A stretch of 64,000 nt of DNA from Deinococcus phoenicis (GTDB taxonomy: Bacteria > Deinococcota > Deinococci > Deinococcales > Deinococcaceae), in contig NZ_JHAC01000017.1 of assembly GCF_000599865.1 (NCBI RefSeq), forward strand, positions 48,501 through 112,500, read 5' to 3'. Both the position numbers and the translations under genes were made by a program. Of the stretch, positions 1 to 17,197 are shown piece after piece. The first letter of the stretch is position 1, and each line of letters starts with the position of its first letter. A model generated the notes under the pieces. The model was not told where the DNA came from, searched no databases, and saw nothing but the letters and a program-made list of their open reading frames with translations.

Positions 1-228
1 TACCTCGCCGAACGCTACGGCCTGGAAGTGGGCGACCCGCCCATGCTGGCCCGTGCCCAGGCGGTCCTGGCGGGCGACGCCGACCCCGAAGCCCTCACGG
101 CTCCCGAAGGTGACGAGGACGTGCGCCGCACCGACCTCGTCCGCGACTGGGCCGACGACGCCTCAGACGAGGTGGACGGGCCGGACTACGACGAGGATCT
201 GGACGAGGACGACCCCGGGGACCGCTGA
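1..228 (+). CDS. C-terminal part of an unknown acidic protein (5' end outside window)
   Basis: Only the last 75 residues are in the window; the frame is open from base 1 and stops with TGA at 226-228. The first part looks helical (YLAERYGLEVGDPPMLARAQ). The final 25 residues are almost wholly Asp, Glu, Pro and Gly and should be disordered. An internal GTG at 28 could be read as a start, but the frame continues upstream, so a truncated longer gene is more likely. I do not recognise the family. No terminator is visible in the 38 bases before the next, convergent gene. Confidence 0.6.
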   Translation, partial: YLAERYGLEVGDPPMLARAQAVLAGDADPEALTAPEGDEDVRRTDLVRDWADDASDEVDGPDYDEDLDEDDPGDR

Positions 229-266
229 GATTGGGGCAGGCAGCGGGGCGGGGGAGACCTCCTCGC

Positions 267-545
267 TCAGCCCTGGCCGGCTCCCGCCTCCCGGAAGGGC
301 GGCCCTTCCCGGTCTGTCCAGGCTGCACCCCGCACCAGCGCCTCAAGGTCGTGGGCCTCCCGGATAATGGCCGTCAGGGCAGCCTCGGAATGCACCGAGT
401 CCAGATATTGCCGGCTCAGGCGCGCCCCCGCCTGCGCGTACCGGGACCCTTCTGGAATCCGGCTCAGCGCCTCGGCCACTTCCCGCCGGGCCTGACAGCG
501 CAGATCGAAGAGGTCGAGGAGCGTGTGCTCGGCGGAGGTCGACAT
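267..545 (-). CDS. Small helical protein of unknown function
   Basis: A 92-residue soluble protein starting MSTSAEHTLLDLFDLRCQ. It is predominantly amphipathic helix with many Arg, Glu and Ala residues, has no membrane segment and a single Cys (in DLRCQ). The frame is open a further 30 codons upstream, but that extension is Arg/Ser/Pro-rich low-quality sequence. The ATG at 545 gives a normal acidic-helical protein, although no good Shine-Dalgarno is seen before it. It is convergent with the truncated gene at the window start and lies downstream of recJ on the same strand. I do not recognise the family. Confidence 0.5.
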   Translation of the reverse strand: MSTSAEHTLLDLFDLRCQARREVAEALSRIPEGSRYAQAGARLSRQYLDSVHSEAALTAIIREAHDLEALVRGAAWTDREGPPFREAGAGQG

Positions 546-689
546 GCCGGCATGATGGGCCGGACGACCTGACGAGCGCCTGACAGCACGCCGAAGCCCA
601 AAACAAGGTGAAGGTTGAACGGTCAGATGGGCCACTGATGAAAGCAGCTGGCCTGCCGGGCCGCCTTTGCTCTCCCCAGCCGGCTCTCC

Positions 690-2815
<2,126 letters not shown>

Positions 2816-2819
<4 letters not shown>

Positions 2820-3178
2820 GCCTTCTCCAGAGGGGTGGGGGCCAGCGCGTCTGCCTCGGGGAGCGGCGCGGGCAGCGTGCCCAGCCGGGCCTGGAGGGCC
2901 GCAGTCAGGCGGCCTTCGAGGGCGGCCCGTTCGCGCACGGCCCGGCGGCGGCGCTGGCCGGCCCGCCACAGCGGGGGCAGCAGCAGCAGGCCAGCATACG
3001 CGGCCCCCAGCCCCATGAACAGCGCGACCGCCCAGCCCATCGGCAGGCTCAGTTCCCCCCGGCCGAGGGGCAGCGGCAGCCGGACCAGTGTGGGATTTTC
3101 CAGCGCGACCAGCAGCAGGTAGGCCCCCAGCGTCAGCAGGAGAAGCACCTGAATGAACTGCACGAGTCGCATGGGCAC
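2816..3178 (-). CDS. LapA-like (DUF1049) inner-membrane protein
   Basis: A 120-residue protein with two membrane segments: about 8-27 (VQFIQVLLLLTLGAYLLLVA) and about 46-67 (PMGWAVALFMGLGAAYAGLL). The loop between them contains the ENPTLVRLPL pattern, as in the lipopolysaccharide-assembly LapA family. A basic coiled segment (RAGQRRRRAVRERAALEGRL) follows on the cytoplasmic side. GTG at 3178 is preferred because AAGGTGG lies 10 nt upstream; ATG at 3172 is the alternative. It overlaps recJ by 4 nt and probably forms a two-gene operon. Deinococci do not make classical LPS, so the role is unclear. Confidence 0.7.
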
Positions 3179-3221
3179 AGTCTAGCGCCCACCTTGCGGC
3201 AGGAACGCGGAAAACCGGCGA

Positions 3222-3249
3222 CAAAAAAAGAAGACCCCGTGACGGGGCC
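3222..3249 (-). terminator. Intrinsic terminator of the SLH porin gene
   Basis: On the minus strand a short GC hairpin (CCCCG-TCA-CGGGG) is followed directly by TCTTCTTTTTTT. It lies about 20 bases after the stop codon of the SLH protein and separates it from the LapA/recJ pair. Confidence 0.85.
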
Positions 3250-3270
3250 TTCCGGAAGAGGGACTTGGGG

Positions 3271-4479
<1,209 letters not shown>

Positions 4480-4628
4480 GAGGTTCTCCTTTTTCGCACA
4501 GGCACGGCTCGCCGCCCTGGTGCATGGTCACACCGTAGGCAGCCGACGTGAGTGCGCTGTGAATCGTGACGAGAGAACGTTATCCGGGACAGTGGGTTTT
4601 TTCTCAAGCTGACGACACTCCCCTGGAA

Positions 4629-4657
4629 ATAAGAATGAGATGAGAACCGGTTGTCAC
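4629..4657 (-). promoter_or_regulatory. Sigma70-type promoter of the SLH porin gene
   Basis: On the minus strand, -35 GTGACA (4652-4657) and -10 TCTTAT (4629-4634) are separated by exactly 17 bp. Transcription from here would give an mRNA leader of about 140 nt, unlike the leaderless genes around it. Called by eye. Confidence 0.55.
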
Positions 4658-4670
4658 TTGATGTGGTGAC
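4653..4670. promoter_or_regulatory. Inverted repeat overlapping the -35 box
   Basis: GTCAC (4653-4657) and GTGAC (4666-4670) form an inverted repeat with an 8-bp spacer; the left arm overlaps the -35 of the SLH gene promoter. Candidate operator; the binding protein is unknown. Confidence 0.3.
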
Positions 4671-4951
4671 CGTTGTTCGTTTGGGTCGCCGAATCGCAGT
4701 TCCTCGTGAGAAAGATGCCCATTCCTTCATTCTTCGGGTTCATGAGAAAACGCTCATGCCTCCTCAGAACGCGGCGGTCATCTGAGTGCTGCGGGTGCGG
4801 GGGTGCAAGCGTCAGTTTACCGTAAGGCTTTCAGAAAACGGGTCTTCTGGCAGCGGGCCTCGCACGGGTTTCCCTGGCTGGACTGTGGGAGCCGGTGCCG
4901 CGTGGGGACGTGTCTGATCCCCTTTTCCTGACCGCGCCGCTGACGTGACCA

Positions 4952-5687
<736 letters not shown>

Positions 5688-5709
5688 GGGGCAGCGGGAG
5701 GGAGCGGCG

Positions 5710-5769
5710 TCCGGTGACTGCGCTCTCGGTGACTGTGCCCCCGATGCCTGTGCCCCCGGTGACTGCGCC
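5710..5769. repeat. Four tandem imperfect copies of a 15-bp unit
   Basis: Units at 5710, 5725, 5740 and 5755 follow the pattern CCCGGTGACTGYGCC with one to three changes each. They lie between the phosphorylase stop and the next gene. The unit length is a multiple of three, but no start codon puts it in a supported reading frame. Confidence 0.75.
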
Positions 5770-5812
5770 CTGCCTTCCCCTTCCCGTTCCCGCTCCATGT
5801 CAGGATTGACGC

Positions 5813-6610
<798 letters not shown>

Positions 6611-6626
6611 GGAGGTGCCGGAGGGC

Positions 6627-7682
<1,056 letters not shown>

Positions 7683-7904
7683 CCTGAAGCCGTTGTCCGA
7701 AGGACACCGGAGGAGGAAAAGCGCCTTCTCCGGCTCCATTCTCCAAATGCTCTCCCTCGTCCATGCGCTGTCTTGGGCAGAACGGCAGCCGTATGGGGCC
7801 TGTCCGCCCGCTCGAAAAGCAGGTCCCTTTTCGACAATTGCTGTATGAGCAGTGGATGAGGCTGAACTGTGTTCAGTCTTCACTCCCCCGGCGGTGAACT
7901 TCCA

Positions 7905-7918
7905 TACACTGCCGGTTG
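7905..7918 (+). promoter_or_regulatory. Leaderless-type -10 box (TACACT) of the VanW-family gene
   Basis: TACACT at 7905-7910 ends 8 nt before the ATG at 7919, with no Shine-Dalgarno between. Confidence 0.5.
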
Positions 7919-9616
<1,698 letters not shown>

Positions 9617-9723
9617 GCCGCAACACGGAGAAATGAGCGGGGGGCTGCGGCATTGGCGCCGCAGCCCCCTTTCCGTCAGCTTTGCTCACCTGACCGTCAG
9701 GCTCGCCGGGTACAACGGGAGGA

Positions 9724-11127
9724 ATGCGACACTTGCCTTCCCTGTTCACGTTGACCGCCCTGGCCCTGCTGGGGACCGCGGGCGCCCAGACCCCGGCCCT
9801 GACCGGCACCACCTGGACCCTCACCCAGTTGTCCGACGGCGGGCGGCTGGTCATGCCGGGACGGAACGCCCAGCGCCCGACCCTGCGCCTGGACGCGCGG
9901 ACCGCTTCCGGCAACACCGGCTGCAACGTGTACCGTGCGGGGTACGCCGCACGCGGCGACATTCTGCGCTTCATGACGCTCGCGGCCACGCGCCGGGCCT
10001 GCCCCGACCGCATGGACGGCCTGGAAGCCCGCTTCGTGAATCTGATGGGGCAGGTCAACCGCTACCGGCTCAGCGGCAACACGCTGACGCTTTTTGCCGG
10101 CAGCCGGGACCGCCTGGTCTTCACCTCAGGGGGCGCGGCGGCCAGCCTTCCCAGCCGTCCCCCTGCTCGCCCGGAGACGAACGTGAATCTTGACGGCACC
10201 TGGACGCTGACGGGCGGGACCGCCCTGCGCCCCGTTCCTGGCAGCGTGCCCGCCCTGACCTTTGCCGGCGGACGGGTGAGTGGCACGGGTGGCTGCAACC
10301 GCCTGATGGGCACCGTGCAGGCGGGCGGGGACACGCTGACGTTCGGGGCGCTCGCCACCACCCGGATGGCCTGTGCACCCGCCGTGAATGCCCAGGAAGG
10401 GACGTTCCTGGCCTTTCTCGCTCGCCCCGCGCTGAGGGCCAGCGTGCAGGGGCAGGTGCTCACGCTGACCGGCGCGAACGGGCAGACGCTGGTCTTCCGG
10501 CGTGCGGGCGCGTCACAGGGCGGCGGTGGGACCCAGGCCGCAGGACCGGTGCAGGACGGGACGTATACCCTCGCCACCGTGAACGGCCAGCCTGCGCCAC
10601 AAACGCCCCGGCCCGTCACCCTGAGCCTGACCGGGAACCGTATCGGCGGGAATGACGGGTGCAACAGCTTCGGCGGCGAGTACCGTCTGGAGGGCACGCG
10701 CCTGCTTCTGACCGGCCCCCTCGCCTCCACCCTGATGGCCTGCCCGGACCAGACGCAGGAAGTGGACATCCACCGGGTACTGGGGGCCGGACCTGCTCTG
10801 ACGGTCACGCCCAGCGGTCTGACGCTCACCGCCGGGGGCACCACGCTCGCCTTCTCCCGGCAGGCGGCGCCAGCCCAGGGCCGGGTGCAGACCTGGACGG
10901 TGGCCGCCCAGCGCGTCCCCTGCATGGGGGTCGGCCCGATGTCCTGCCTGCGGATTCAGCGGGACGGCGGTCCCTGGGAACTCTTTTACGGTGAGATCGA
11001 GGGTTTCACCTTCCAGCCGGGCGTCACCCAGGTCATCCGGGTGCGCGAGGAAGACCGCCCCGGTCCCGTTCCCGCCGATGCCAGCAGCAAACGGTATGTG
11101 CTGGTCGAGGTGGTCGAGCGCCGCTGA
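9724..11127 (+). CDS. Secreted protein with three META (HslJ-like) domains and a DUF4377 domain
   Basis: 467 residues, signal peptide 1-21 (ends AGAQ). Three META repeats, each with the GCN(x)3-4 turn followed by a late AC: about 25-137 (NTGCNVY, RRACPD), about 155-262 (TGGCNRL, RMACAP) and about 275-380 (NDGCNSF, LMACPD). The last 80 residues match the DUF4377 pattern: WTVAAQRVPC, SCLRIQ, ELFYGEIEGFTFQPGV, then PADASSKRYVL. META domains occur in heat-inducible HslJ, linked to novobiocin resistance in E. coli; the chemistry is unknown. GGGAGG lies just before the ATG, which also sits 7 nt after a TACAAC box. Confidence 0.85.
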   Translation: MRHLPSLFTLTALALLGTAGAQTPALTGTTWTLTQLSDGGRLVMPGRNAQRPTLRLDARTASGNTGCNVYRAGYAARGDILRFMTLAATRRACPDRMDGLEARFVNLMGQVNRYRLSGNTLTLFAGSRDRLVFTSGGAAASLPSRPPARPETNVNLDGTWTLTGGTALRPVPGSVPALTFAGGRVSGTGGCNRLMGTVQAGGDTLTFGALATTRMACAPAVNAQEGTFLAFLARPALRASVQGQVLTLTGANGQTLVFRRAGASQGGGGTQAAGPVQDGTYTLATVNGQPAPQTPRPVTLSLTGNRIGGNDGCNSFGGEYRLEGTRLLLTGPLASTLMACPDQTQEVDIHRVLGAGPALTVTPSGLTLTAGGTTLAFSRQAAPAQGRVQTWTVAAQRVPCMGVGPMSCLRIQRDGGPWELFYGEIEGFTFQPGVTQVIRVREEDRPGPVPADASSKRYVLVEVVERR

Positions 11128-11144
11128 TCCCCAGGCCGCCGCAG

Positions 11145-11178
11145 GAAGCCGCCCCGTGTTTTTTGTCCGGGCGGCTTC
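11145..11178. terminator. Bidirectional hairpin between convergent genes
   Basis: A perfect 10-bp stem (GAAGCCGCCC / GGGCGGCTTC) with a 14-nt loop that contains TTTTTT. It sits between the META protein and the convergent phosphatase-like gene and can serve both. Confidence 0.7.
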
Positions 11179-11568
11179 TTATGTGTTGTCCCGGCGTGAG
11201 GTCCCGGCCAGGCGTGGGGGCACCAGCCGTTCGAGCAGGGCCATCAATTCCGGGTCCATGAAGCCGGACTCGTCGGGGAGGCCCGGGGTCAGCAGGCGGG
11301 CGCCAGGAAGTGCGCCGCGCAGCCTGGAGCGAATCCAGTCGCGGTGCCGCTTTTCCATGCACACGGCCACATCTGCCCACTCCAGCAGGTCGCGGGTCAA
11401 GGGGACTTCCGCGTCACGCGCTGTGCCTGACGAGGCCACCTGCCAGCCCGGATGCTGCCGGAAGAGGACTTCCGCCGTCGGGCTGCGGAGCTTGTTCTGG
11501 GTGCACACGAACAGGACCCGCAGGGGCCGAGCCGGGCCGCTCAGGGTTCCCGCCCCCGGGTCAGCCAC
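11179..11568 (-). CDS. Low-molecular-weight protein-tyrosine-phosphatase-like protein (short form)
   Basis: The core begins RVLFVCTQNKLRSPTAEV: the P-loop CTQNKLRS fits C-x5-R-S of LMW phosphatases. DPELM near the end can supply the general-acid Asp loop. With about 110 core residues it is shorter than classical members (about 150). No ATG precedes the core. Candidates are GTG at 11568, inside the end of the phosphoesterase gene, or a CTG at 11523 directly before RVLFVC. GTG is used here, giving 129 residues with an odd Pro/Gly-rich N terminus. Expression is probably coupled to the overlapping upstream gene. Substrate unknown; arsenate-reductase-like activity is an alternative. Confidence 0.7.
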   Translation of the reverse strand: MADPGAGTLSGPARPLRVLFVCTQNKLRSPTAEVLFRQHPGWQVASSGTARDAEVPLTRDLLEWADVAVCMEKRHRDWIRSRLRGALPGARLLTPGLPDESGFMDPELMALLERLVPPRLAGTSRRDNT

Positions 11569-12263
11569 TCCGCTTCGAAGTCGCCCTGTCTGGCAGGTGC
11601 GTGCGCTCTGGCCCAGGCGGCAGCAGCCTGCGTGTCGTAGACGGTGCGGCGGAACTCGGCGGCCCAGTTCCCGTTTCGCCGCGTCAGCAGCACCCAGCGC
11701 GCCAGCGGCAGGCCGTCTTTCTGGCGGCTGACTGGCCCCGCGTTCACCACCGTCACGCCGTCCACCACCGCCAGCATCTCGTGGTGGGTATGTCCCACGA
11801 CGCAGACGCGCCCGCCTGCCTCGTAGGTGAAGTCCCCCAGCCGCTCGCGCACCTCGTGGAAGTGGGCCGGCCGGGTGTGTTCGCCGTCCTCCGTCAGCAG
11901 CAGGTCTTCCCAGGGGCTGCGTGGGCTGCCGTGGCACACACGTACCTCGCCGCCCGCCACATCGGCGCAGGTGGGCCGCGTCGCCAGAATGCCGGGCACG
12001 TCCGCCGGAAGCTGGGCCAGCAGCCAGCCCCGCATCGCCGCCCTGCCGTCCCGCAGCCCCGCCACCCGCTCGTCGGTGTTCCCGCGCACGGTGACGGGGG
12101 CGTGCTCGGCCTGAAGCGCCCACGCGCCCGCCGGGTCCGCCGCGCCCCACACACTGTCGCCCAGGTTCAGCACCTGATCCGGGGCAGTGTCCCGGATGTC
12201 GGCCAGCACCGCCTCCAATGCGAAGCGGTTGCCGTGGACATCGCCCAGAAGGGCGAGCCGCAT
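11541..12263 (-). CDS. Calcineurin-like metallophosphoesterase (YfcE/MJ0936-like)
   Basis: 240 residues. Metal-site motifs in order: GDVHGNRFALEAV (D-x-H), NLGDSVWG (G-D), VRGNTDE (G-N-T/H-D/E), CHGSPRSP and VVGHTHHEM (G-H-T-H). This small class comprises phosphodiesterases or phosphatases with two metal ions; the substrate cannot be told. GAGGAGG precedes the ATG by 9 nt. It overlaps the small phosphatase-like gene downstream and starts next to the stop of the membrane-protein gene upstream, forming a three-gene cluster. Confidence 0.88.
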   Translation of the reverse strand: MRLALLGDVHGNRFALEAVLADIRDTAPDQVLNLGDSVWGAADPAGAWALQAEHAPVTVRGNTDERVAGLRDGRAAMRGWLLAQLPADVPGILATRPTCADVAGGEVRVCHGSPRSPWEDLLLTEDGEHTRPAHFHEVRERLGDFTYEAGGRVCVVGHTHHEMLAVVDGVTVVNAGPVSRQKDGLPLARWVLLTRRNGNWAAEFRRTVYDTQAAAAWARAHAPARQGDFEAEWLTRGREP

Positions 12264-12264
12264 G

Positions 12265-12636
12265 TCAGCTGCCTCCTCTCGGCTTGTAGATGGCGGCGCA
12301 GAACAGCCCCATCAGCAGGCAGAAAAACACCACGTTGAAGAGGGTGAGGCCCGCGCTGAAGTCCGGGCGCAGGGCGCGCTCGGTGAACTGCATGACCGCG
12401 TAGGGGGCCGCGAAGCCCAGCGCGAACCGCCCCGCCCGGGCCAGGTAGGGGCGGACGGCCAGGACATGCGGGAACAGCCGGAGGGGACCCAGCATGGCCG
12501 GGAGCAGCAGCAGTTGCGCCAGCCAGAACCAGGCGGGCAGGTTCCCGAAGCCGTATTCCACGCCCGCGAAGATCACATTCACGGCGGCAATCAGCAGGCC
12601 GGTCAGAAGGAGGGAGCGGAGGAGCGGCGCATTCAT
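12265..12636 (-). CDS. Small four-helix membrane protein, unknown
   Basis: 123 residues with about four hydrophobic segments (LLLTGLLIAAVNVIFA, AQLLLLPAMLGPLRLF, ALGFAAPYAVMQF, FNVVFFCLLMGLFCAA). The short C-terminal tail is basic. It ends one base before the phosphoesterase start, so they are probably cotranscribed. The ATG at 12636 fits a membrane-protein N terminus (MNAPLLRSLLL); no Shine-Dalgarno is visible. Family not recognised. Confidence 0.65.
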   Translation of the reverse strand: MNAPLLRSLLLTGLLIAAVNVIFAGVEYGFGNLPAWFWLAQLLLLPAMLGPLRLFPHVLAVRPYLARAGRFALGFAAPYAVMQFTERALRPDFSAGLTLFNVVFFCLLMGLFCAAIYKPRGGS

Positions 12637-12717
12637 CCCGGCATGTTGGCACAGGCCGGGTCCGGGTGCGGCGGCCCTGGCTTGTGAACCCCGCGCCCCG
12701 GGCCGCATCATGGGCGG

Positions 12718-12951
12718 ATGACCGCTGCCCCCTCCAGAGACCCGCTGCACGGCGTCACCCTCGAACAGATCGTGGTGCGCCTGGCCGAGCATTACGGCTG
12801 GGACGGCCTGGCGCGGCGGGTGCCCGTCCGCTGCTTCCAGCTTGATCCCAGCGTGTCTTCCAGCCTCAAGTTTCTGCGCAAGACGCCCTGGGCGCGGGCG
12901 AAGGTGGAGGGGCTGTACCTGGCGCTGGTGCGCGACGAACGCGAAACCTGA
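12718..12951 (+). CDS. VF530-family (DUF2132) small DNA-binding protein
   Basis: 77 residues. The family signature is nearly complete: [21 protein letters not shown], then [22 protein letters not shown] and [13 protein letters not shown]530 from Vibrio has a solved small alpha/beta fold and is annotated as DNA-binding; its physiological role is not known. Divergent from the membrane-protein gene upstream and convergent with the secreted protein downstream. Confidence 0.9.
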   Translation: MTAAPSRDPLHGVTLEQIVVRLAEHYGWDGLARRVPVRCFQLDPSVSSSLKFLRKTPWARAKVEGLYLALVRDERET

Positions 12952-12970
12952 GTGGCTCCCGTGTCCTGCG

Positions 12971-13387
12971 CTACCTGGGCTTGCCGCTGAGGGTAATCAG
13001 CGTCCGGCCCCCCGGCTGGAGGTCCGCCACGTACTGCACCCGCTCGCCTGCCCGCGCGAGGAAGACGGCGTATTCGTCCCCGTCGTCCTCCACGTGGCCC
13101 TCCGGCACGAAGCCCGCCGCCTGGAAGGCCGGGAGCAGCGCGCGGGGCTGCCAGCCGTCCAGCGTGTACTGCTCGACCCGCGCGAAGCCCTCCCGCACCT
13201 CCTGGCGGTAGCTGCGGCTCTCGGGGCAGCCGGGTGTGGCCGTCGCGGGCAGGGGAGCGAGGCCCCACACCTGCCCGGCCTGCCCGATGCAGTACAGCGG
13301 TCCCCGCCAGCGGGCCTCCCGGACGCCCCACGCCAGCAGCGCGAGCAGAAGGAGGACAGGCAGCACAAGGAGGGGAAAGCGGCGCAT
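12971..13387 (-). CDS. Membrane-anchored or secreted protein, unknown
   Basis: 138 residues: one N-terminal hydrophobic segment (about 4-22, FPLLVLPVLLLLALLAWGV) after MRR, then a soluble beta-rich domain with two Cys. The tail has GERVQYVADLQPGGRTLITLSGKPR. It is either a signal anchor or a cleavable signal. The ATG at 13387 lies 8 nt after a TAGGGT box on the minus strand. Not recognised. Confidence 0.65.
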   Translation of the reverse strand: MRRFPLLVLPVLLLLALLAWGVREARWRGPLYCIGQAGQVWGLAPLPATATPGCPESRSYRQEVREGFARVEQYTLDGWQPRALLPAFQAAGFVPEGHVEDDGDEYAVFLARAGERVQYVADLQPGGRTLITLSGKPR

Positions 13388-13576
13388 GCCTGCCTACCCT
13401 AGCGCGCCGACAGCACGGCCCACAGGGTCAGCAGACCCCCACCAGCAGCACGGGCGGGAGAGCGTGAGCCGCGCCGCCCAGCGGAACAGGCCCACGCTGC
13501 GGCCAACGGCAGGCCCAGCACGGTCAGGCCGACCGGCGTCAGCGCGGCTTCGGGGTGGCGGCCCCGGCCCCTTTCC

Positions 13577-14104
<528 letters not shown>

Positions 14105-14152
14105 ATAGGCTCCAGGCTAACACGCCTCCAGCGCTCCTGACCTGTCCGCCCG

Positions 14153-14165
14153 TATACTCCGGCGC
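14153..14165 (+). promoter_or_regulatory. Leaderless-type -10 box (TATACT) of trpC
   Basis: Perfect TATACT at 14153-14158 with a 7-nt gap to the ATG, the same spacing as upstream of deoD and of the gene at 53353. Confidence 0.65.
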
Positions 14166-14950
14166 ATGACCGGGCTGCCCGTGACCGATTTTGACCGCGT
14201 GCCAGGCGTACTGGGCCGCATCGTGCGTGAGCGTGCCGGAGATTACGCGGAGGCGGACCCCCGCCCCGGAGCCGCGCGCCCCCGTGCCGGGAGGTTCCGC
14301 ACCGCCCTCTGTGGCCCCGCCCTCGCCCTGATCGCCGAGGTCAAGCGGGCCAGCCCCAGTGAGGGCGCGATCGCCGCCCTGGACCCGGCCCAGGCGGCCC
14401 GCGCCTACCGGGCAGGGGGCGCGGCGGCCCTCAGCGTCCTGACCGAACCGCGCCACTTCGGCGGCGACCCGGAGGCGCTGCGTGCCGTGGTGGCGGCGGT
14501 AGAGCTTCCCGTTTTGCGGAAAGATTTCGTGGTGCATCCCGCGATGCTGCGTGAGGCCGCCGAGTGGGGCGCTTCCGCCGCCCTGCTGATGGTCAGCGTG
14601 CTGGGAGAGGCGGTGGGGACTTACCTGGAAACGGCCCACCACCTCGGCCTCGACGCGCTGGTGGAAGTCCACGACGAACGCGAGCTGGACCTGGCGCTGG
14701 CCACAGGTGCAGAGATCATCGGCGTGAACAACCGCGACCTCACCACCCTCGCCACCGACCTGAATGTCAGCCCGCGCCTGATCCGCCGGGCGCGGGGGGC
14801 GGGCTTTACCGGCGTGCTGGTGGCCGAGAGCGGCTACCGGACCTCCGCCGATCTGGGCAGCGTGCGTGGTCTGGCCGACGCTGTGCTGGTTGGCACCAGC
14901 CTCGCTGGAAGCGGCGACCTGACCCGCGCCGCCCGTGAGCTGATGGCCCC

Positions 14951-14954
<4 letters not shown>
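14166..14954 (+). CDS. trpC: Indole-3-glycerol phosphate synthase
   Basis: 262-residue TIM-barrel enzyme of tryptophan synthesis: it closes CdRP to indole-3-glycerol phosphate. Visible landmarks are LIAEVKRASPSEG (catalytic Lys and substrate loop), VLTEPRHFGGD, LRKDFVVHP, ALLMVSVL, LVEVHDERELD, IGVNNRDLTT, VAESGYRT and DAVLVGTSLAGS. No other trp genes are adjacent. Its TGA overlaps the TTG start of the MBL gene, implying translational coupling. Confidence 0.96.
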
Positions 14955-15796
<842 letters not shown>

Positions 15797-15816
15797 CGGC
15801 GGAGGGAGGCCGGGGG

Positions 15817-15829
15817 TACACTGCCCGCC
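15817..15829 (+). promoter_or_regulatory. Leaderless-type -10 box (TACACT) of the gene at 15830
   Basis: TACACT at 15817-15822 followed by a 7-nt gap to the ATG; no Shine-Dalgarno. Confidence 0.55.
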
Positions 15830-16294
15830 ATGTGGCCCGCCCTGTACCTGCTGTTCACGCTCGCGTTCGCCGGGGCGCTGCTCGCGCTGCTGTGGCGGCC
15901 TGGCGCGGCACGGGCTATGGTCATCTGGGGCCTGGCGGCGCTGCTGCCCCTGCTGGCGGCGGTTGCGGGGGCACTCACTGGACAGGTGCGGGCGACCCGG
16001 ACCCTGGCCGCCTACGCGCCGCAGCCGGTCACGGTCACCATCGTCAATGGGGCGGGCCGCCAGACCCTCACGCTGAGTCCCCGTGACGCCGCCTGTGTCG
16101 AGCGGGCCGTGCGCCTGCACAGCCGCAGCGAACTCCTGACCGCCCGGAATCCCGTTCCCCTGAGCCAAGACACGCACATCGTGGGCGCGCTGCCCCCGCA
16201 GAGCGTCGTGGAGGCGCTGGGCATTCGCGGCACCCTGACCTGCCCCAACCTGCGTGCCCTGCCGGACGATCCGGACTCCGCGACACGGGAATAG
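15830..16294 (+). CDS. Membrane-anchored protein, unknown
   Basis: 154 residues. Two hydrophobic helices (about 3-21 and 29-50), then a soluble domain of about 100 residues with two Cys (DAACVERAV and GTLTCPNL). The soluble part is likely extracytoplasmic, as both Cys could pair. Follows the MBL gene by 33 bases but has its own promoter-like box. Not recognised. Confidence 0.65.
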   Translation: MWPALYLLFTLAFAGALLALLWRPGAARAMVIWGLAALLPLLAAVAGALTGQVRATRTLAAYAPQPVTVTIVNGAGRQTLTLSPRDAACVERAVRLHSRSELLTARNPVPLSQDTHIVGALPPQSVVEALGIRGTLTCPNLRALPDDPDSATRE

Positions 16295-16399
16295 CCGGAC
16301 TTCAGGTGAGCTGAAGATGGGGGGGCGCGGCCCGGTCAAGCGGCGTGGCAGAGCGAATGGCCCCTGGGCGGGGCCGCCCCGGAGCCTCCGGCCACTGGA

Positions 16400-16427
16400 G
16401 AACAGCCGGTGGGGTGCCGGGCTGTTC
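16400..16427. terminator. Hairpin between convergent genes (possible terminator)
   Basis: GAACAGCC (16400-16407) pairs with GGCTGTTC (16420-16427) around a G-rich loop. No T-tract follows on either strand, so termination activity is uncertain. The surrounding 180 bp contains no convincing gene. Confidence 0.4.
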
Positions 16428-16477
16428 TGGAATCCGGGCCAGATGCGCTCAGGCGGGCGCCGTGAGAACGCTGCCCG

Positions 16478-17137
<660 letters not shown>

Positions 17138-17197
17138 GGAATGTCCTTTCGGGGAAACACGGTCGGGGAAACGGGGAACCGCAGTCAGGGGAACCCC

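Noticed and set aside
11523..11568. Treating the phosphatase-like core as a frameshifted end of the phosphoesterase
   Set aside because: The phosphoesterase is complete with its own stop and full motif set, and the phosphatase motif set is intact in its own frame.
13398..13576. Hydrophobic minus-strand fragment after hpt (ends in LLTLWAVLSAR and a stop)
   Set aside because: No start codon and only about 50 codons; changes of frame would be needed to make a membrane protein. Possibly gene debris, not supportable as a gene.
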